From an uncultured Bacteroidales bacterium (GTDB lineage: Bacteria > Bacteroidota > Bacteroidia > Bacteroidales > ML635J-15): a stretch of 64,000 bases of DNA. The notes under the pieces were generated by a model. It made no database searches and was not told where the DNA came from. It saw only the letters and a program-made list of their open reading frames with translations. Position 1 is the stretch's first letter. The number at the start of each line of letters is the position of its first letter. The translations under genes and the position numbers were made by a program. The stretch lies in contig CALDKB010000051.1 in assembly GCA_937899245.1 (NCBI GenBank), forward strand, positions 15,220-79,219. Direction: 5' to 3'. This document shows positions 9,203 through 19,156 of the stretch, piece after piece.

Positions 9203-9853
9203 CTAATTTTTGTGTTGTTTCTTTTTCTTCTTCTGAGGATTTCCCATAGGTTGCGGCGCTGCCTTTTTCTTCTTTTTTGATGTCGAAACAGGCTGTGCTT
9301 GCAATAAAGCGTCCTTAAAGTCGCCCAGTTTCAGGCCTTCAGTTGCCACCACCTTTCCTGCAGTCAAATAATCAATTTCCTTAAAGATAACATCGTCTGG
9401 TATTAACTCCTTTTTCCATTGAATATAAGAACGCTTCATAAAGTTTGCAAGGTCAGCGAACAAAGCATTTCGGCGATTTTCATCAATCTCCACCTCCAGT
9501 TCCTTAAGTATGCTCTCGCTTATCTTTCCGTAATGCCTGAATCTAATCGAATTATCAGAATAAGGCAATCTTTCTGGCTTCTGCGATTTTATTTCTTTAG
9601 TAAGAACTGGGTACGGCCAATCGATATCCAGCTTGAAACCAGCCATTTCGGACAACTGATCCCACAGTTTTTTCTTATAGTCGGTTTCCTCCCTAATGCT
9701 GGGATTCATATTCTCCATTATTGCAACTATCGTCTTTGCGGCACGATTTCTTTCCTCCCTATCAGCCAAAGAGCAGCAATAATCTACCATCTGCTGAATG
9801 ATTCTTCCATATTCAGGAATCCGTAAGCTAGGTCTCTGTGTATTATAATCCAT
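9203..9853 (-). CDS. DUF4290 family protein
   Basis: A Bacteroidota-restricted family of unknown function, commonly found next to murA. I recognise it from MDYNTQRPSLRIPEYGRIIQ at the N-terminus and the helical body with ADREERNRAAKTIVAIM. The ATG at 9853 fits the family start; an ATG at 9877 would add MRLQIIKG without support. 216 residues, no signal peptide or membrane segment. The C-terminus is a run of Lys separated by short Pro/Gln segments (last ~25 residues), which suggests nucleic acid or acidic-surface contact. Four bases separate it from murA. Confidence 0.85.
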   Translation of the reverse strand: MDYNTQRPSLRIPEYGRIIQQMVDYCCSLADREERNRAAKTIVAIMENMNPSIREETDYKKKLWDQLSEMAGFKLDIDWPYPVLTKEIKSQKPERLPYSDNSIRFRHYGKISESILKELEVEIDENRRNALFADLANFMKRSYIQWKKELIPDDVIFKEIDYLTAGKVVATEGLKLGDFKDALLQAQPVSTSKKKKKAAPQPMGNPQKKKKKQHKN

Positions 9854-9879
9854 TCCTTTGATTATTTGCAGACGCAAAT

Positions 9880-12201
9880 TTAGTTTAAGATTTGTAATTT
9901 AGCAAACTTTAACAACAATGTTTTGGTATCTCCGCTATCAAACGAGACAATTAATTTTGTGTCATCGCCATCGCCAATCCTCTTAATAATTTGACCTTCG
10001 CCAAACACCTTGTGTTTTATTCGTATACCTTCGACAAGCTGGCTGGCATCGGCCACATCGGCAACCGGCTTTGCTGAAAGCTTTTCAAGCGGGACAAGAT
10101 TACGCTGTCTAAAAACAGGACTTGATTGCTGTGGCTGACTTGTAAAGCCCGAAGATGGCATATATGTCTGTTTTCTCTGGAAGCTATTATATCCGGTGAA
10201 ACCATCATTAAAGGCAGCGGAAATTGGATTTACCGCCTGTCCATGCCAATCTACATACGACAAATCAATGTCTTTCAGGAAACGGCTTGGCGCCATCGGC
10301 GTTAGTTTTCCGAAACGGAACCTGTTTTCTGCATAATAAAGTATTATCTCTTTCCTTGCCCTTGTGATTGCAACATAAAACAAACGGCGTTCCTCTTCCA
10401 ATTGACGAGGATCCATAACAGTCAATGCTCCGGGGAATAGATTTTCCTCCACTCCAGCCACAAACACATTATCGAATTCCAGTCCCTTTGACGAATGTAT
10501 TGTCATCAGCGAAACACGATTCAGCTCCCCATCATCCGGCTCTTCCAAATCGGTCAACACCGACACCCGTTCCAGATAGGTAAAAATGCTAGTAGATTCA
10601 CCTGACTCCAAATTGGTTTCGTAAAACATCTTGACACCATTCAGCAATTCCTGAATATTTTCGCGGCGGCTTTCTCCTTCGGGTGTCTTATCGGCTATCA
10701 AATCGACCTCCATTCCCGACTTTGTGAACACTTCGGATATAAAGCTATACGCATCAAGTTCCTCCGACTTTTCGGAAAAGCCATCAATCATAACAGCAAA
10801 ATCCTTTAACCGCTGGCGGGTAGGTCCGTTAACATCCATCAGGCATCTTTCCGGACAAGAAATCACATCCCACAACGGCATTTGCTCTGCCATAGCGGCA
10901 ACCTTATCAATTGTCGTCTGTCCTATCTTTCGCGACGGATAATTGACAATTCGACGAAATGCCTCAACATCGCCATGGTTGATTGCAAAGCGTACATAAG
11001 CAAGCAAATCCTTGATTTCCTTACGCTGATAAAACGACAGTCCGCCAAAAACCTTATACGGTATGGTCTTGTTACGAAGAGCCTCCTCAAGAATTCTCGA
11101 CTGGGCATTGGTTCTGTACAGCACAGCGAAATCGGAATATTCGACTCCCAGATTATGCATTTCCTCAATTTTCCTTGCGATGTCGATTCCTTCCTTTGTA
11201 TCCGAAACCGTCTGGAAAATCTGAACCTTGCTGCCAGCTTCATTTTCCGAAAACACGTGCTTTTGTATCTGCTCCCTATTTTTCCTGATCAACGAATTAG
11301 CAGCATCAACAATGTTTTGCGTACTACGGTAGTTCTGTTCCAACTTAAAAAGCCGATAGTCGGGATAATCATTCTTGAAATTCAATATATTTTGAATTTC
11401 TGCGCCTCGGAACGAATAAATGCTCTGGGCATCATCGCCAACGACAAACAAACGTCTGTTCAGTTCCGCAAGGCGTCTTACTATAACATACTGGGCGCGA
11501 TTTGTATCCTGATACTCGTCGACGAGATAATAATCGAACATCTGCTGATATTTTGCCAGCACTGCAGGGAAATCCCTGAAGAGTATATTTGTATACAACA
11601 GCAGATCATCGAAGTCCATTACGTTTGAGCTTTTGCACTTGGACATATATTTCAGGTAAATCTGTCCGAATTCAGGAATATGTGCAGCCCTATCGTCCGA
11701 CACATATTCAAGGTTACGCATATAAGAATTTGGCAGTACGAGGTGGTTCTTGCAAGCAGATATCTTGCTGAAGATATTCTTGTACTTGTAGTGTTCCTCG
11801 TCTAGATTCATTTCCTTGATAATGTTTTTCACAAGCCCTTGGGAATCCGACGTGTCGTATATTGTAAAATTGCTTGTAAATCCGATTTTGTCCGCCTCGA
11901 ATCTTAATATTCTACCGAAAATGGAGTGAAAGGTACCCATCCACAAAGCATGAGACGCATTATATCCAAGGAGTGAATCTATTCGTTCCTTCATCTCCTT
12001 GGCCGCCTTGTTGGTAAACGTCAACGCCATGATTCTATGGGGATTCATACCCCTTGATATCAAATAAGCAATCTTGTGAGTCAAAACTCTAGTTTTTCCG
12101 GACCCAGCGCCAGCAATCACAAGACTTGGCCCATCGCCATATAGAACAGCTTCCTTCTGTGATTTGTTAAGACCTTTTACAAAGATATTTTCAGTTTCCA
12201 T
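9880..12201 (-). CDS. UvrD/PcrA-type superfamily 1 DNA helicase
   Basis: An ATP-dependent 3'-5' DNA helicase for nucleotide excision and mismatch repair or replication fork rescue. 773 residues from the ATG at 12201. Motif I GAGSGKTRVL (about 30), motif Ia ALTFTNKAA, motif II VDEYQDTN, motif III VGDDAQSIYSFRGA, motif IV QNYRS, motif V TIHSSKGLEF, motif VI FYVAITRA. The C-terminal ~60 residues (IKHKVFGEGQIIKRI) match the PcrA/UvrD tail domain that binds RNA polymerase. A -7 box (TATTTTTG, 12221-12228) lies just upstream, which rules out the longer start at 12231. Confidence 0.94.
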   Translation of the reverse strand: METENIFVKGLNKSQKEAVLYGDGPSLVIAGAGSGKTRVLTHKIAYLISRGMNPHRIMALTFTNKAAKEMKERIDSLLGYNASHALWMGTFHSIFGRILRFEADKIGFTSNFTIYDTSDSQGLVKNIIKEMNLDEEHYKYKNIFSKISACKNHLVLPNSYMRNLEYVSDDRAAHIPEFGQIYLKYMSKCKSSNVMDFDDLLLYTNILFRDFPAVLAKYQQMFDYYLVDEYQDTNRAQYVIVRRLAELNRRLFVVGDDAQSIYSFRGAEIQNILNFKNDYPDYRLFKLEQNYRSTQNIVDAANSLIRKNREQIQKHVFSENEAGSKVQIFQTVSDTKEGIDIARKIEEMHNLGVEYSDFAVLYRTNAQSRILEEALRNKTIPYKVFGGLSFYQRKEIKDLLAYVRFAINHGDVEAFRRIVNYPSRKIGQTTIDKVAAMAEQMPLWDVISCPERCLMDVNGPTRQRLKDFAVMIDGFSEKSEELDAYSFISEVFTKSGMEVDLIADKTPEGESRRENIQELLNGVKMFYETNLESGESTSIFTYLERVSVLTDLEEPDDGELNRVSLMTIHSSKGLEFDNVFVAGVEENLFPGALTVMDPRQLEEERRLFYVAITRARKEIILYYAENRFRFGKLTPMAPSRFLKDIDLSYVDWHGQAVNPISAAFNDGFTGYNSFQRKQTYMPSSGFTSQPQQSSPVFRQRNLVPLEKLSAKPVADVADASQLVEGIRIKHKVFGEGQIIKRIGDGDDTKLIVSFDSGDTKTLLLKFAKLQILN

Positions 12202-12279
12202 CATCAATTTATTCTGATGACAAAAATACAAATGAATACCTCTGATTTTTATAGGCGGAAAATAAACTTATCAACAATT

Positions 12280-13104
12280 TTAATTTTGTGATTTACGTTG
12301 TTCCCTTCGATATTCCCTATTTAGATTAGGGTTGTACTTATTACCGAAATGATATGCGATATACATTGACCACATAAAATTTTTAGGCTGGTTGTACATG
12401 ATAGTTACCGGCATGTAATATAAGTCGAATATCGCGCCAACTTCAATTGCGCTTATCGACATAGCATCCTGGGCGAAATCGAAAGAAAACGCCAGTTTCA
12501 AATAGTTTCCGGGGCGCACCTTTGTCTCGCGGATTCCCGTAGCAAACGGAGCTTTTGTCACCAAGTCCATTGCTCTGCCCGAATAATATTCCTCAAACCT
12601 GCAAGTGTCGAGGTAATAGTACACCTCCTTGTTAAAGACAGAAACGCTATCTACCATTATATAATATACCGGCTTCTCGAATGCGAAGGAGAATCCGACA
12701 TTGGCTTGCAGATGTATCGATACGCTATTTTTATCCCTTTTCTCGAACAGCATCCGGTTGTATCCGTAGCCGACCCTGATATTATGTACAGAATTATCCT
12801 TTCCAAACACAAACTTCTTTACCCCCTGGCTATAAGACGCAAAATATGAATTGACCATCTTCACCTCCTTGAGGTTTTTCACATAATCATATTCTACTTC
12901 ATAATTTCGTCGCAACCGGTAGTTAAGCCTTTGGGCAAATGTATAAACGAAGCCTATACCATTAGTATTTACCTTCAGTCCATACTGATTTACATTATAC
13001 CTAGAAGTTTCCCTACTATCAACGAACTCGCCTTGTGCATACGACAAGACGGCAGTGGCAAAGCACAAAAAAAGCAGCACTATGATTTTTCTAACCAAAG
13101 TCAT
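12280..13104 (-). CDS. Predicted outer-membrane barrel protein, unknown function
   Basis: 274 residues. Signal peptide about 1-23 (ends SYAQ). The mature part alternates aromatic/hydrophobic and polar residues (for example GIGFVYTFAQRLNYRLRRNY, AYHFGNKYNPN), as in an 8-12-strand outer-membrane barrel. I do not recognise a specific family. A promoter -7 box TAAATTTG lies at 13112-13119, so this gene has its own start and probably reads on into uvrD, 78 bases away. Confidence 0.7.
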   Translation of the reverse strand: MTLVRKIIVLLFLCFATAVLSYAQGEFVDSRETSRYNVNQYGLKVNTNGIGFVYTFAQRLNYRLRRNYEVEYDYVKNLKEVKMVNSYFASYSQGVKKFVFGKDNSVHNIRVGYGYNRMLFEKRDKNSVSIHLQANVGFSFAFEKPVYYIMVDSVSVFNKEVYYYLDTCRFEEYYSGRAMDLVTKAPFATGIRETKVRPGNYLKLAFSFDFAQDAMSISAIEVGAIFDLYYMPVTIMYNQPKNFMWSMYIAYHFGNKYNPNLNREYRREQRKSQN

Positions 13105-13144
13105 AATACCGCAAATTTAATAAAATATTGTCACACAATAGTAG

Positions 13145-13279
13145 TTATGCAACATCTTCCACCTCAACAGGTGCGTCAGAAGCATCACTATATGCAGGGC
13201 AATCCTGCGCTGAACTGCACGACCACAATAAAGCCAATGCAAATACAGTTGCCAATAATATTGATACGAACTTCTTCAT
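13145..13279 (-). CDS. 44-residue lipoprotein
   Basis: A short gene encoding 44 residues. It begins MKKFVSILLATVFAL, has lipobox LLWSC (Cys21), then a short acidic mature part containing DCPAYSD. It has its own promoter: -7 TACTTTTG at 13301-13308 on the minus strand, about 15 bases before the presumed start of transcription, and that box sits inside a CTCTAC/GTAGAG dyad. Small CPAY-type lipoproteins occur in Bacteroidota; function unknown. After signal cleavage only 24 residues remain, so it is a lipid-anchored peptide. Confidence 0.75.
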   Translation of the reverse strand: MKKFVSILLATVFALALLWSCSSAQDCPAYSDASDAPVEVEDVA

Positions 13280-13372
13280 ACTTAAAAATTTTATTCTCTA
13301 CAAAAGTAGAGGTGAATCATCTAAAAAGCAAATATAGTAATTTATTTTTATTAACAGCCAAAAGTAAATATC

Positions 13373-13401
13373 AAAAAAAAGGGGAAGCTGTTAGCTTCCC
13401 C
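13373..13401 (-). terminator. Terminator of the repeat-rich T9SS cargo gene
   Basis: Minus-strand stem GGGGAAGCT/AGCTTCCCC (arms 13393-13401 and 13381-13389), loop of 3, T8 run opposite 13373-13380. Confidence 0.9.
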
Positions 13402-13422
13402 CCGCTATAGTGTAGAATATTT

Positions 13423-15834
13423 TTATTCAACAACAATCTTTCTTGTTGCCACCTTATCACCGGCAATTATTCTCAAGAAATAAGTACCAGCAGACATTTC
13501 GTTGTCAAAGTCAATAGTAGATTCGCCATTTACAGTCTTTTCAGAAATAATAGCGCCATTAACATTGATCATCTGGCATGTTACAGCACCTTCGAAATTT
13601 TCGCACGATACGGAGAACTTGCCATTGTTAGGATTTGGATAGATGCTAAGGCCTGCGAACATTTCATCTTCGATTGAATTCGGGAAGAATGAAATTGTAA
13701 CATGGTGGTCTTCTTGAACATTGGTAAATGTAATAGTTTCCATTGCATAGTTAGCGATTATATTGCCATCAACATCAAGTTGAGAAATATGATAACCAGC
13801 ATTCGGAAGGATACGCAGGGTAACGTCAGAACCAATAACAACAGTTGTGTCCTTTGGAGTTACGGTACCACCAGCAGTTGTGATTTCAGCACTTACCTTG
13901 AAGTAAGGTCTTACATCCTTGAACTTTGCAGTGATAATATAGTTCTCAGAAATTCCGTTGATTGTGTATACGCTATCAACAACATAAGCAGTACCGGATG
14001 TCGGATATCTCATGAAACCATTTACCATTACTGTATCGAGAGCATAATAATCTTCTGGAGTAAATACTACTCTGAATGTTTCTCCTGCGTTAACGATTAC
14101 AGTACCTTCTGGAAGGACCTCATCGCTTTCGTTTAATACCTCAACTGTGCCGTGTCCACCGATAATAGAAGCGGAAATTGTGTGGATTGTATTACCAGTG
14201 ATTGTAACATCAACGGTCTGTACTGTTACTGCAGTTGGATTGTTACAAGTAGTTGCTACTCTATCATAGTGAGTCAAACCGTCGCAATTTTCAGCTACGA
14301 AAGAAGTTCCGAATTCGTCACCACCGTTTGAACAAGTATAGATTGTTGTTTCAAACTGATATCTACCAGACTGTGTGAAAATCATATTGAAATCAACCTG
14401 GCTTTCTCTGTCGATACAATCATTATCGAACATACCCATTGTGAAGGCACCGATAGAATAAGTATTGTTGTTGTATTCAACATTAATATTAGTCATGATT
14501 TCGCCGCTAGTCATCTGATATTCGTATTCAGCAACACCAGCAACCATACCGCCGTATGAGAAAACGCCATATCTTGTGAGGTCGCGTGCTACGATTGTTG
14601 TAGAGTCTGTGTTCCAGTAAAGGACCTTATAACCTACACCGCAAAGATTATCAACATTACCATTAGAGTGCATTTTCATTCCGAATTCGATAGAATCACC
14701 GACTTCGTAAGTATCATTAAGGCCTACAAATTCCATATAAGGACCATTGTAAGTGATTTCCTCGAAAGTAGCAGCCACTTCGTGATTTGCCTCAACATTA
14801 AGAATTGTAAAGGTATTTCCTTCCAAACCTTCAGTTGTTTCTACGCCATCCAAAGTAACGGTTGCAAGCTGATATCCATTAGCTGGAATAAACGTTACAG
14901 AATAGTCGTCACCGCACTCAACTTCTGTCTGAGCCTCAGAAACAGAACCATTTTCACCTGCAGTAGCGGTAATAGTATAAGTAGCGGTTTCAAATGTTAC
15001 AGCAACCTCCATGTTGTCCTGAACATTTTCTATAGTATAGTAACCATCTGTATCAACCAATACATCTTCGCCAACAGTTACGCTTGCAATAGCACCTTGG
15101 CAAGCAGCCAACGAAATAGCGAATGTATAATTGTCGCCCTGCATTACGGAGTCTGCTTTTGCCGGAGCCATAGAAGTAACAACATTTCCTTCTTCAAGGC
15201 CAGTAAAAGTAATCACGTATGTTGGAACAACTACTATTGGAACATTAATTCCGCTAATAGAATCACCTACAGTTGCCTGAAGAACTACAACATCGTTATT
15301 ATCTACTTCATTGCAATCGGTGAAAGTTCCTACTGTATGCAAATATGATTCATCTTCAACAGAAGCATCATTAATTCTTATGCATATTGTGTATTCGCCG
15401 GTTTGAACAAAATCAGCAAAGAATTCTATTGGGCGAACCCTTCCTACACATTCATAATTATCAAAGATACTCATACCAAAAACCTCAATAGGATATTCAG
15501 TATCTTCAACGACTACTGTATCGGTAATGACGCCACTACCTGCTGTAATATTACGGGTAACAGCTTCTTCACCTGTCAGCTGTACGCGGTATGAAATGGT
15601 TCCGTAATCAGCTACATTTTCAATAACTTCTCCGTTTCTTTTAATTTCATAGCTTATCTTGCACAACTGATCAACAGCTCCGTCCGAATTTACCAGAACA
15701 TTTACATCTGCAGGGAAACCTGGAGCATACTTTTCTGCTACATTCTGAGAACTAACCGAAATATTCGGAGTTTGAGCTACAGCAAACAACGAAAACATGG
15801 TTGCCAGACAAATTAAAATAATACTTCTTTTCAT
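13423..15834 (-). CDS. T9SS cargo with InlB/Flg_new_2-type repeats
   Basis: A secreted protein of 803 residues. Signal peptide 1-20 (FAVAQ). Repeated domains of the beta-grasp 'bacterial repeat' type occur at about 210-285, 285-365, 555-640 and 645-705; each ends in a phrase such as VEANHEVAATFEE or VQEDHHVTISF. Two copies of another unit (about 25-195 and 370-545) share the elements PGFPADVNVLVNSDG/VGDSIEFGMKMHSNG and FDN(Y/D)C. The C-terminal ~75 residues form a T9SS sorting domain (YPNPNNG). Probably surface-exposed, adhesive or structural. No catalytic motif seen. Confidence 0.82.
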   Translation of the reverse strand: MKRSIILICLATMFSLFAVAQTPNISVSSQNVAEKYAPGFPADVNVLVNSDGAVDQLCKISYEIKRNGEVIENVADYGTISYRVQLTGEEAVTRNITAGSGVITDTVVVEDTEYPIEVFGMSIFDNYECVGRVRPIEFFADFVQTGEYTICIRINDASVEDESYLHTVGTFTDCNEVDNNDVVVLQATVGDSISGINVPIVVVPTYVITFTGLEEGNVVTSMAPAKADSVMQGDNYTFAISLAACQGAIASVTVGEDVLVDTDGYYTIENVQDNMEVAVTFETATYTITATAGENGSVSEAQTEVECGDDYSVTFIPANGYQLATVTLDGVETTEGLEGNTFTILNVEANHEVAATFEEITYNGPYMEFVGLNDTYEVGDSIEFGMKMHSNGNVDNLCGVGYKVLYWNTDSTTIVARDLTRYGVFSYGGMVAGVAEYEYQMTSGEIMTNINVEYNNNTYSIGAFTMGMFDNDCIDRESQVDFNMIFTQSGRYQFETTIYTCSNGGDEFGTSFVAENCDGLTHYDRVATTCNNPTAVTVQTVDVTITGNTIHTISASIIGGHGTVEVLNESDEVLPEGTVIVNAGETFRVVFTPEDYYALDTVMVNGFMRYPTSGTAYVVDSVYTINGISENYIITAKFKDVRPYFKVSAEITTAGGTVTPKDTTVVIGSDVTLRILPNAGYHISQLDVDGNIIANYAMETITFTNVQEDHHVTISFFPNSIEDEMFAGLSIYPNPNNGKFSVSCENFEGAVTCQMINVNGAIISEKTVNGESTIDFDNEMSAGTYFLRIIAGDKVATRKIVVE

Positions 15835-16112
15835 AATTATTTTGAAAATCGAAGACGTTAAATTTCTGTAAACGCACGTCGTCCTCGTTTAACCATGCGT
15901 CTATCCAAAATCCTAAATAACTATTTTAAATTCTTGTTAAACATAATTTTACAATCTCTCCTCTTTGCAACTATAGTCCATTTACCATATTTACAAAAAA
16001 TATCGGACAAAGAAAATACTTTTTATCGAAATAAAAAAATCAAAATGGCAGTATTAAAAAAAATTATCAACCGCTATTTTTAGTATTGTTAAAAAAGGTT
16101 GAAACGTATATC
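15835..16112. other. Intergenic region without a recognised gene
   Basis: AT-rich stretch between the T9SS cargo gene and the DPP-IV terminator. The only open frame (15895-16083, plus) has no family resemblance and no promoter. I see no clear -7 box for the cargo gene; an AACGTCTTCG-like match near 15855-15865 on the minus strand is the nearest. Confidence 0.5.
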
Positions 16113-16144
16113 AAAAAAAAGAGGTCGCAATTCACTGCGACCTC
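16113..16144 (-). terminator. Terminator of the DPP-IV gene
   Basis: Minus-strand stem GAGGTCGCA/TGCGACCTC (16136-16144 with 16121-16129), 6-base loop, T8 run. Confidence 0.9.
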
Positions 16145-16165
16145 CCTATAAGTAATTTATACCGG

Positions 16166-18322
16166 TTATTTCAAATGGTCATCGAAATAACGTGTGATAG
16201 TTCTCATTAGATGCACCCTATCAAGGCCTCTAACATTATGTTCGTGGTTTGGATATACGAAATAATCGAGCAGCACCTTGTTTTCTATACATTTATTTAC
16301 AAACTGCAAGCTATGTTGCCAAACAACAACAGGGTCGATGCAACCATGGATAATCATAAGGCGGCCTTTCAGCTTGTCGGTCTTGTTCAACAGGCTTGCC
16401 TTTTCGTAACCTTCGGGGTTTTCCTGCGGCTTGTCCATATAGCGTTCTCCGTACATTACCTCGTAGTACTTCCAATCGATAACCGGACCACCAGCTACGC
16501 CGACCTTAAAGATATCCGAACAGTCGGTCATCAATGTTGTTGTCATAAATCCGCCGAAACTCCATCCGTGAACGCCAAGGCGGTCCATATCGACATAGCC
16601 AAGTGAACGCAAGAAATCGACGCCCGTAAGCTGGTCTCTTGTCTCAACGGTTCCCAGCTGGCGATGTATAATGCTCTCAAACTCGAACCCCCTATTAGCA
16701 GAACCTCTATTGTCGAGAGTGAACATCACATAACCTTCCTGTGCCATGTAGAAGTCCCACGCCGAAGCTCCGCCAAAACGAGAATTTGTTATCAGTTGGG
16801 CATGCGGACCTCCATATACGTAAACAATTGCCGGATATTTCTTGTTCGGATCAAAGTCTGGTGGAAGAATCAAGCGATAGTACAAATCTGTCTTTCCGTC
16901 ATCTGCCTTCAGCGTACCGATTTTCATGGTTGCAAGGTCATAGTCGGCAAGAGGATTATTTGCCGTCAACAATGTATTTAAAACCTTGCCTGTGGAAATC
17001 TGATACAGCTTTATTTCACGCGACACCGTTGTCGACTCATACGAATCGGCCAGGTACTCGCCATCGTTCGACAGGACTGCATCATGTTTTCCATTGTTTT
17101 CGCCAATCAAAGTCATGTTGCCGGTTGCAATATTAACCTTGTATACCGTAAAATCGATTGGAGATTCGGCATTTGCATTTATAATAATATCCTCATTCTT
17201 ATTTGCGAAGCCATAAATTTCCTGTACCTCAAAATTACCTTTGGTAATCTGCGAAATCTGCTTGCCGTCCGTACCATATAAATATAGGTGCCAGAACCCA
17301 TCCTTACGCGACCAATATATAAACTTTTCGGAATCATTAGGCAAGAATGTCAAAGGATGCTGTGGCTCTACATAACGGTCGTTCTTCTCCTCGAACAGCA
17401 TCTTGTCCAACTTTCCTGATTTTGCATCGTATCTGCACATCTTCAAATGATTCTGCTCACGGTTCAAAATGCCGACATAAATGGACTTTTCGTCCGGGCT
17501 CCATGTAACAGATGTCAGGAACTGATCTTTGGGGCCGGCAATGTCAAGGTAATTCACCTTTTTTGACTTCATGTCGAAAACGCCAATTGTTACCTCCTCG
17601 CTATCCATACCAGCCATACAATATTTTTCAGGAACCATTTTGGCAACGCGTTCATTTACATCTACTATAGGATAATCAGAAACCTTACTGTTGTCCTTGC
17701 GGTAAAATGCCAAATAGTTTCCATTAGGCGACCAGAATATTCCGCCCTCAATGCCGAATTCATTGCGGTGAACCGTCTGTCCATACACAATATTCGTATT
17801 GGGAGCACTACCTACCGTTAGGACCTGCTTGCCTGTCTTTACATACAAATTATTGTCCACCGTGTAGGCAACACATGAGTTTGCGGCACAATATGTAGCA
17901 TTTTCCAGTTCACCATCGCAAGCGACAACCTTCTTTACCGACTTGGACTTCTTGGAGAATTCGAACACGACAACAGAATTGTCTGCACGGAATTCAATTT
18001 CATTTTTCGACAGCCAAGAATATGCCGGATATCTTGTCAATGATGGCAACGAATTCTTCATCAGCTCGCTGTTAATCTCATCAATTGTAAGCAGCACGTT
18101 TGTCTTCTTATTGTCGAACGACACTTCAATAAGGTCGCGACCATCCCATTTCGAAATCGTCTTGGCTTCGGGACGAATATTCAATCCGTTTATATCTTCC
18201 GGACTCAACTCACGCCATACGCCAACAACAGCATCGTCGATAGTCAGGCTTTTCTTCTGTGCATTAGCACACAGAGGCACCATTAAAATAATGGCAAGAA
18301 CTATTAAAGCAAAATTTCTCAT
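16166..18322 (-). CDS. Dipeptidyl peptidase IV-type S9 prolyl peptidase
   Basis: Periplasmic serine peptidase removing X-Pro dipeptides from peptide N-termini, useful for peptide fermentation. 718 residues: signal peptide 1-21 (CANAQ), DPP-IV beta-propeller about 90-450, alpha/beta-hydrolase catalytic domain about 480-718. Catalytic triad: Ser588 in GWSFGG, Asp663 in HGCIDPV, His695 in HEHNVRG. A Glu motif for binding the peptide amino end is expected in the propeller but was not located with certainty. Promoter -7 TATTTTTG at 18351-18358 on the minus strand. Divergent from the VanX-like gene, 45 bases apart. Confidence 0.94.
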   Translation of the reverse strand: MRNFALIVLAIILMVPLCANAQKKSLTIDDAVVGVWRELSPEDINGLNIRPEAKTISKWDGRDLIEVSFDNKKTNVLLTIDEINSELMKNSLPSLTRYPAYSWLSKNEIEFRADNSVVVFEFSKKSKSVKKVVACDGELENATYCAANSCVAYTVDNNLYVKTGKQVLTVGSAPNTNIVYGQTVHRNEFGIEGGIFWSPNGNYLAFYRKDNSKVSDYPIVDVNERVAKMVPEKYCMAGMDSEEVTIGVFDMKSKKVNYLDIAGPKDQFLTSVTWSPDEKSIYVGILNREQNHLKMCRYDAKSGKLDKMLFEEKNDRYVEPQHPLTFLPNDSEKFIYWSRKDGFWHLYLYGTDGKQISQITKGNFEVQEIYGFANKNEDIIINANAESPIDFTVYKVNIATGNMTLIGENNGKHDAVLSNDGEYLADSYESTTVSREIKLYQISTGKVLNTLLTANNPLADYDLATMKIGTLKADDGKTDLYYRLILPPDFDPNKKYPAIVYVYGGPHAQLITNSRFGGASAWDFYMAQEGYVMFTLDNRGSANRGFEFESIIHRQLGTVETRDQLTGVDFLRSLGYVDMDRLGVHGWSFGGFMTTTLMTDCSDIFKVGVAGGPVIDWKYYEVMYGERYMDKPQENPEGYEKASLLNKTDKLKGRLMIIHGCIDPVVVWQHSLQFVNKCIENKVLLDYFVYPNHEHNVRGLDRVHLMRTITRYFDDHLK

Positions 18323-18367
18323 CTCAATAAATATTTATTTTCTTTGCACGCAAAAATACTCAAATAG

Positions 18368-19156
18368 ATGAAGTTTTACGAATACATTTTATTATTTTTT
18401 CAAGCCACGATTACACTACTTACCGTTGCATGCAGCGAATGCAGCAACAGCGAATACACGGAAGACAACAACACCGACAGCATACCGACAATAAACGTCG
18501 CTGACATCAACGATACGAACTCCGACGCGGACAGACGCGAAGACAGCATCCTTCAGTCACTGGGAATGGTCAGAATAGACGACTCGCTTCCGGAAGTCAT
18601 AGTGGACATAAAATATGCCACCGACGACAATTTTATTGGATTCGATTTTTACAGTGGCTTCAAACACGCATACGTACAACCAGAATGTCTTGCCAAGCTG
18701 AAGAAAGCATACATGTTACTAAGGCAAAAAGACTCGACACTTACATTCGTAATATTCGACGCGGCAAGAAGCATAGAGTCGCAACAATTAATGTGGGACA
18801 GCATAGTACCGCCTCCAGGATACGGAAGAATCAATTTTGTTGCCGACCCGAGCAAAGGATCCATCCACAACTACGGCATGGCACTTGACATAGGAATTGC
18901 AGAGCTCAGCGGCAACTATCTTGACATGGGCACGAAATTCGATTATTTTGGAGAATTAGCCTATCCACGTTTCACCGAGCACTTCCACAACATAGGAGAA
19001 CTTTCCGACGAACAATACCACAACAGGAACTTGCTGATGGACATCATGAAGCAAGCAGGCTTCTTCGTCTCAAAGTCAGAATGGTGGCACTACAATGCAA
19101 GCGGACTGGAAAGAGCCAAACGCACCTATGAAATTTACAGTCTTTCGAGCAACTAG
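18368..19156 (+). CDS. VanX/DdpX-like D-Ala-D-Ala dipeptidase lipoprotein (M15D)
   Basis: A zinc dipeptidase that cleaves D-Ala-D-Ala. The zinc motif SIHNYGMALD gives His167 and Asp174 (SxHxxGxAxD), and EWWH gives Glu238 and His241; Arg134 in FDAARS matches the VanX substrate Arg. The N-terminus is a lipoprotein signal with Cys22 (LLTVAC), so the enzyme is probably periplasmic and recycles peptidoglycan or feeds on it. No VanH, VanA or VanRS genes are nearby, so resistance is unlikely. 262 residues. Its stop overlaps the stop of the convergent RCK_C remnant in a CTAG. Confidence 0.9.
   Translation: MKFYEYILLFFQATITLLTVACSECSNSEYTEDNNTDSIPTINVADINDTNSDADRREDSILQSLGMVRIDDSLPEVIVDIKYATDDNFIGFDFYSGFKHAYVQPECLAKLKKAYMLLRQKDSTLTFVIFDAARSIESQQLMWDSIVPPPGYGRINFVADPSKGSIHNYGMALDIGIAELSGNYLDMGTKFDYFGELAYPRFTEHFHNIGELSDEQYHNRNLLMDIMKQAGFFVSKSEWWHYNASGLERAKRTYEIYSLSSN

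Noticed and set aside
10882..11628. A 248-residue open frame antisense to the UvrD-like gene
   Set aside because: The helicase motifs on the other strand explain the sequence; the antisense translation has no family resemblance and no promoter.
15895..16083. A 62-residue plus-strand frame in the gap before DPP-IV
   Set aside because: AT-rich, no promoter, no family; probably chance.
18368..19156. Vancomycin resistance through the VanX-like gene
   Set aside because: No VanH, VanA/B or VanRS partners nearby, and it is an exported lipoprotein, unlike cytosolic VanX.
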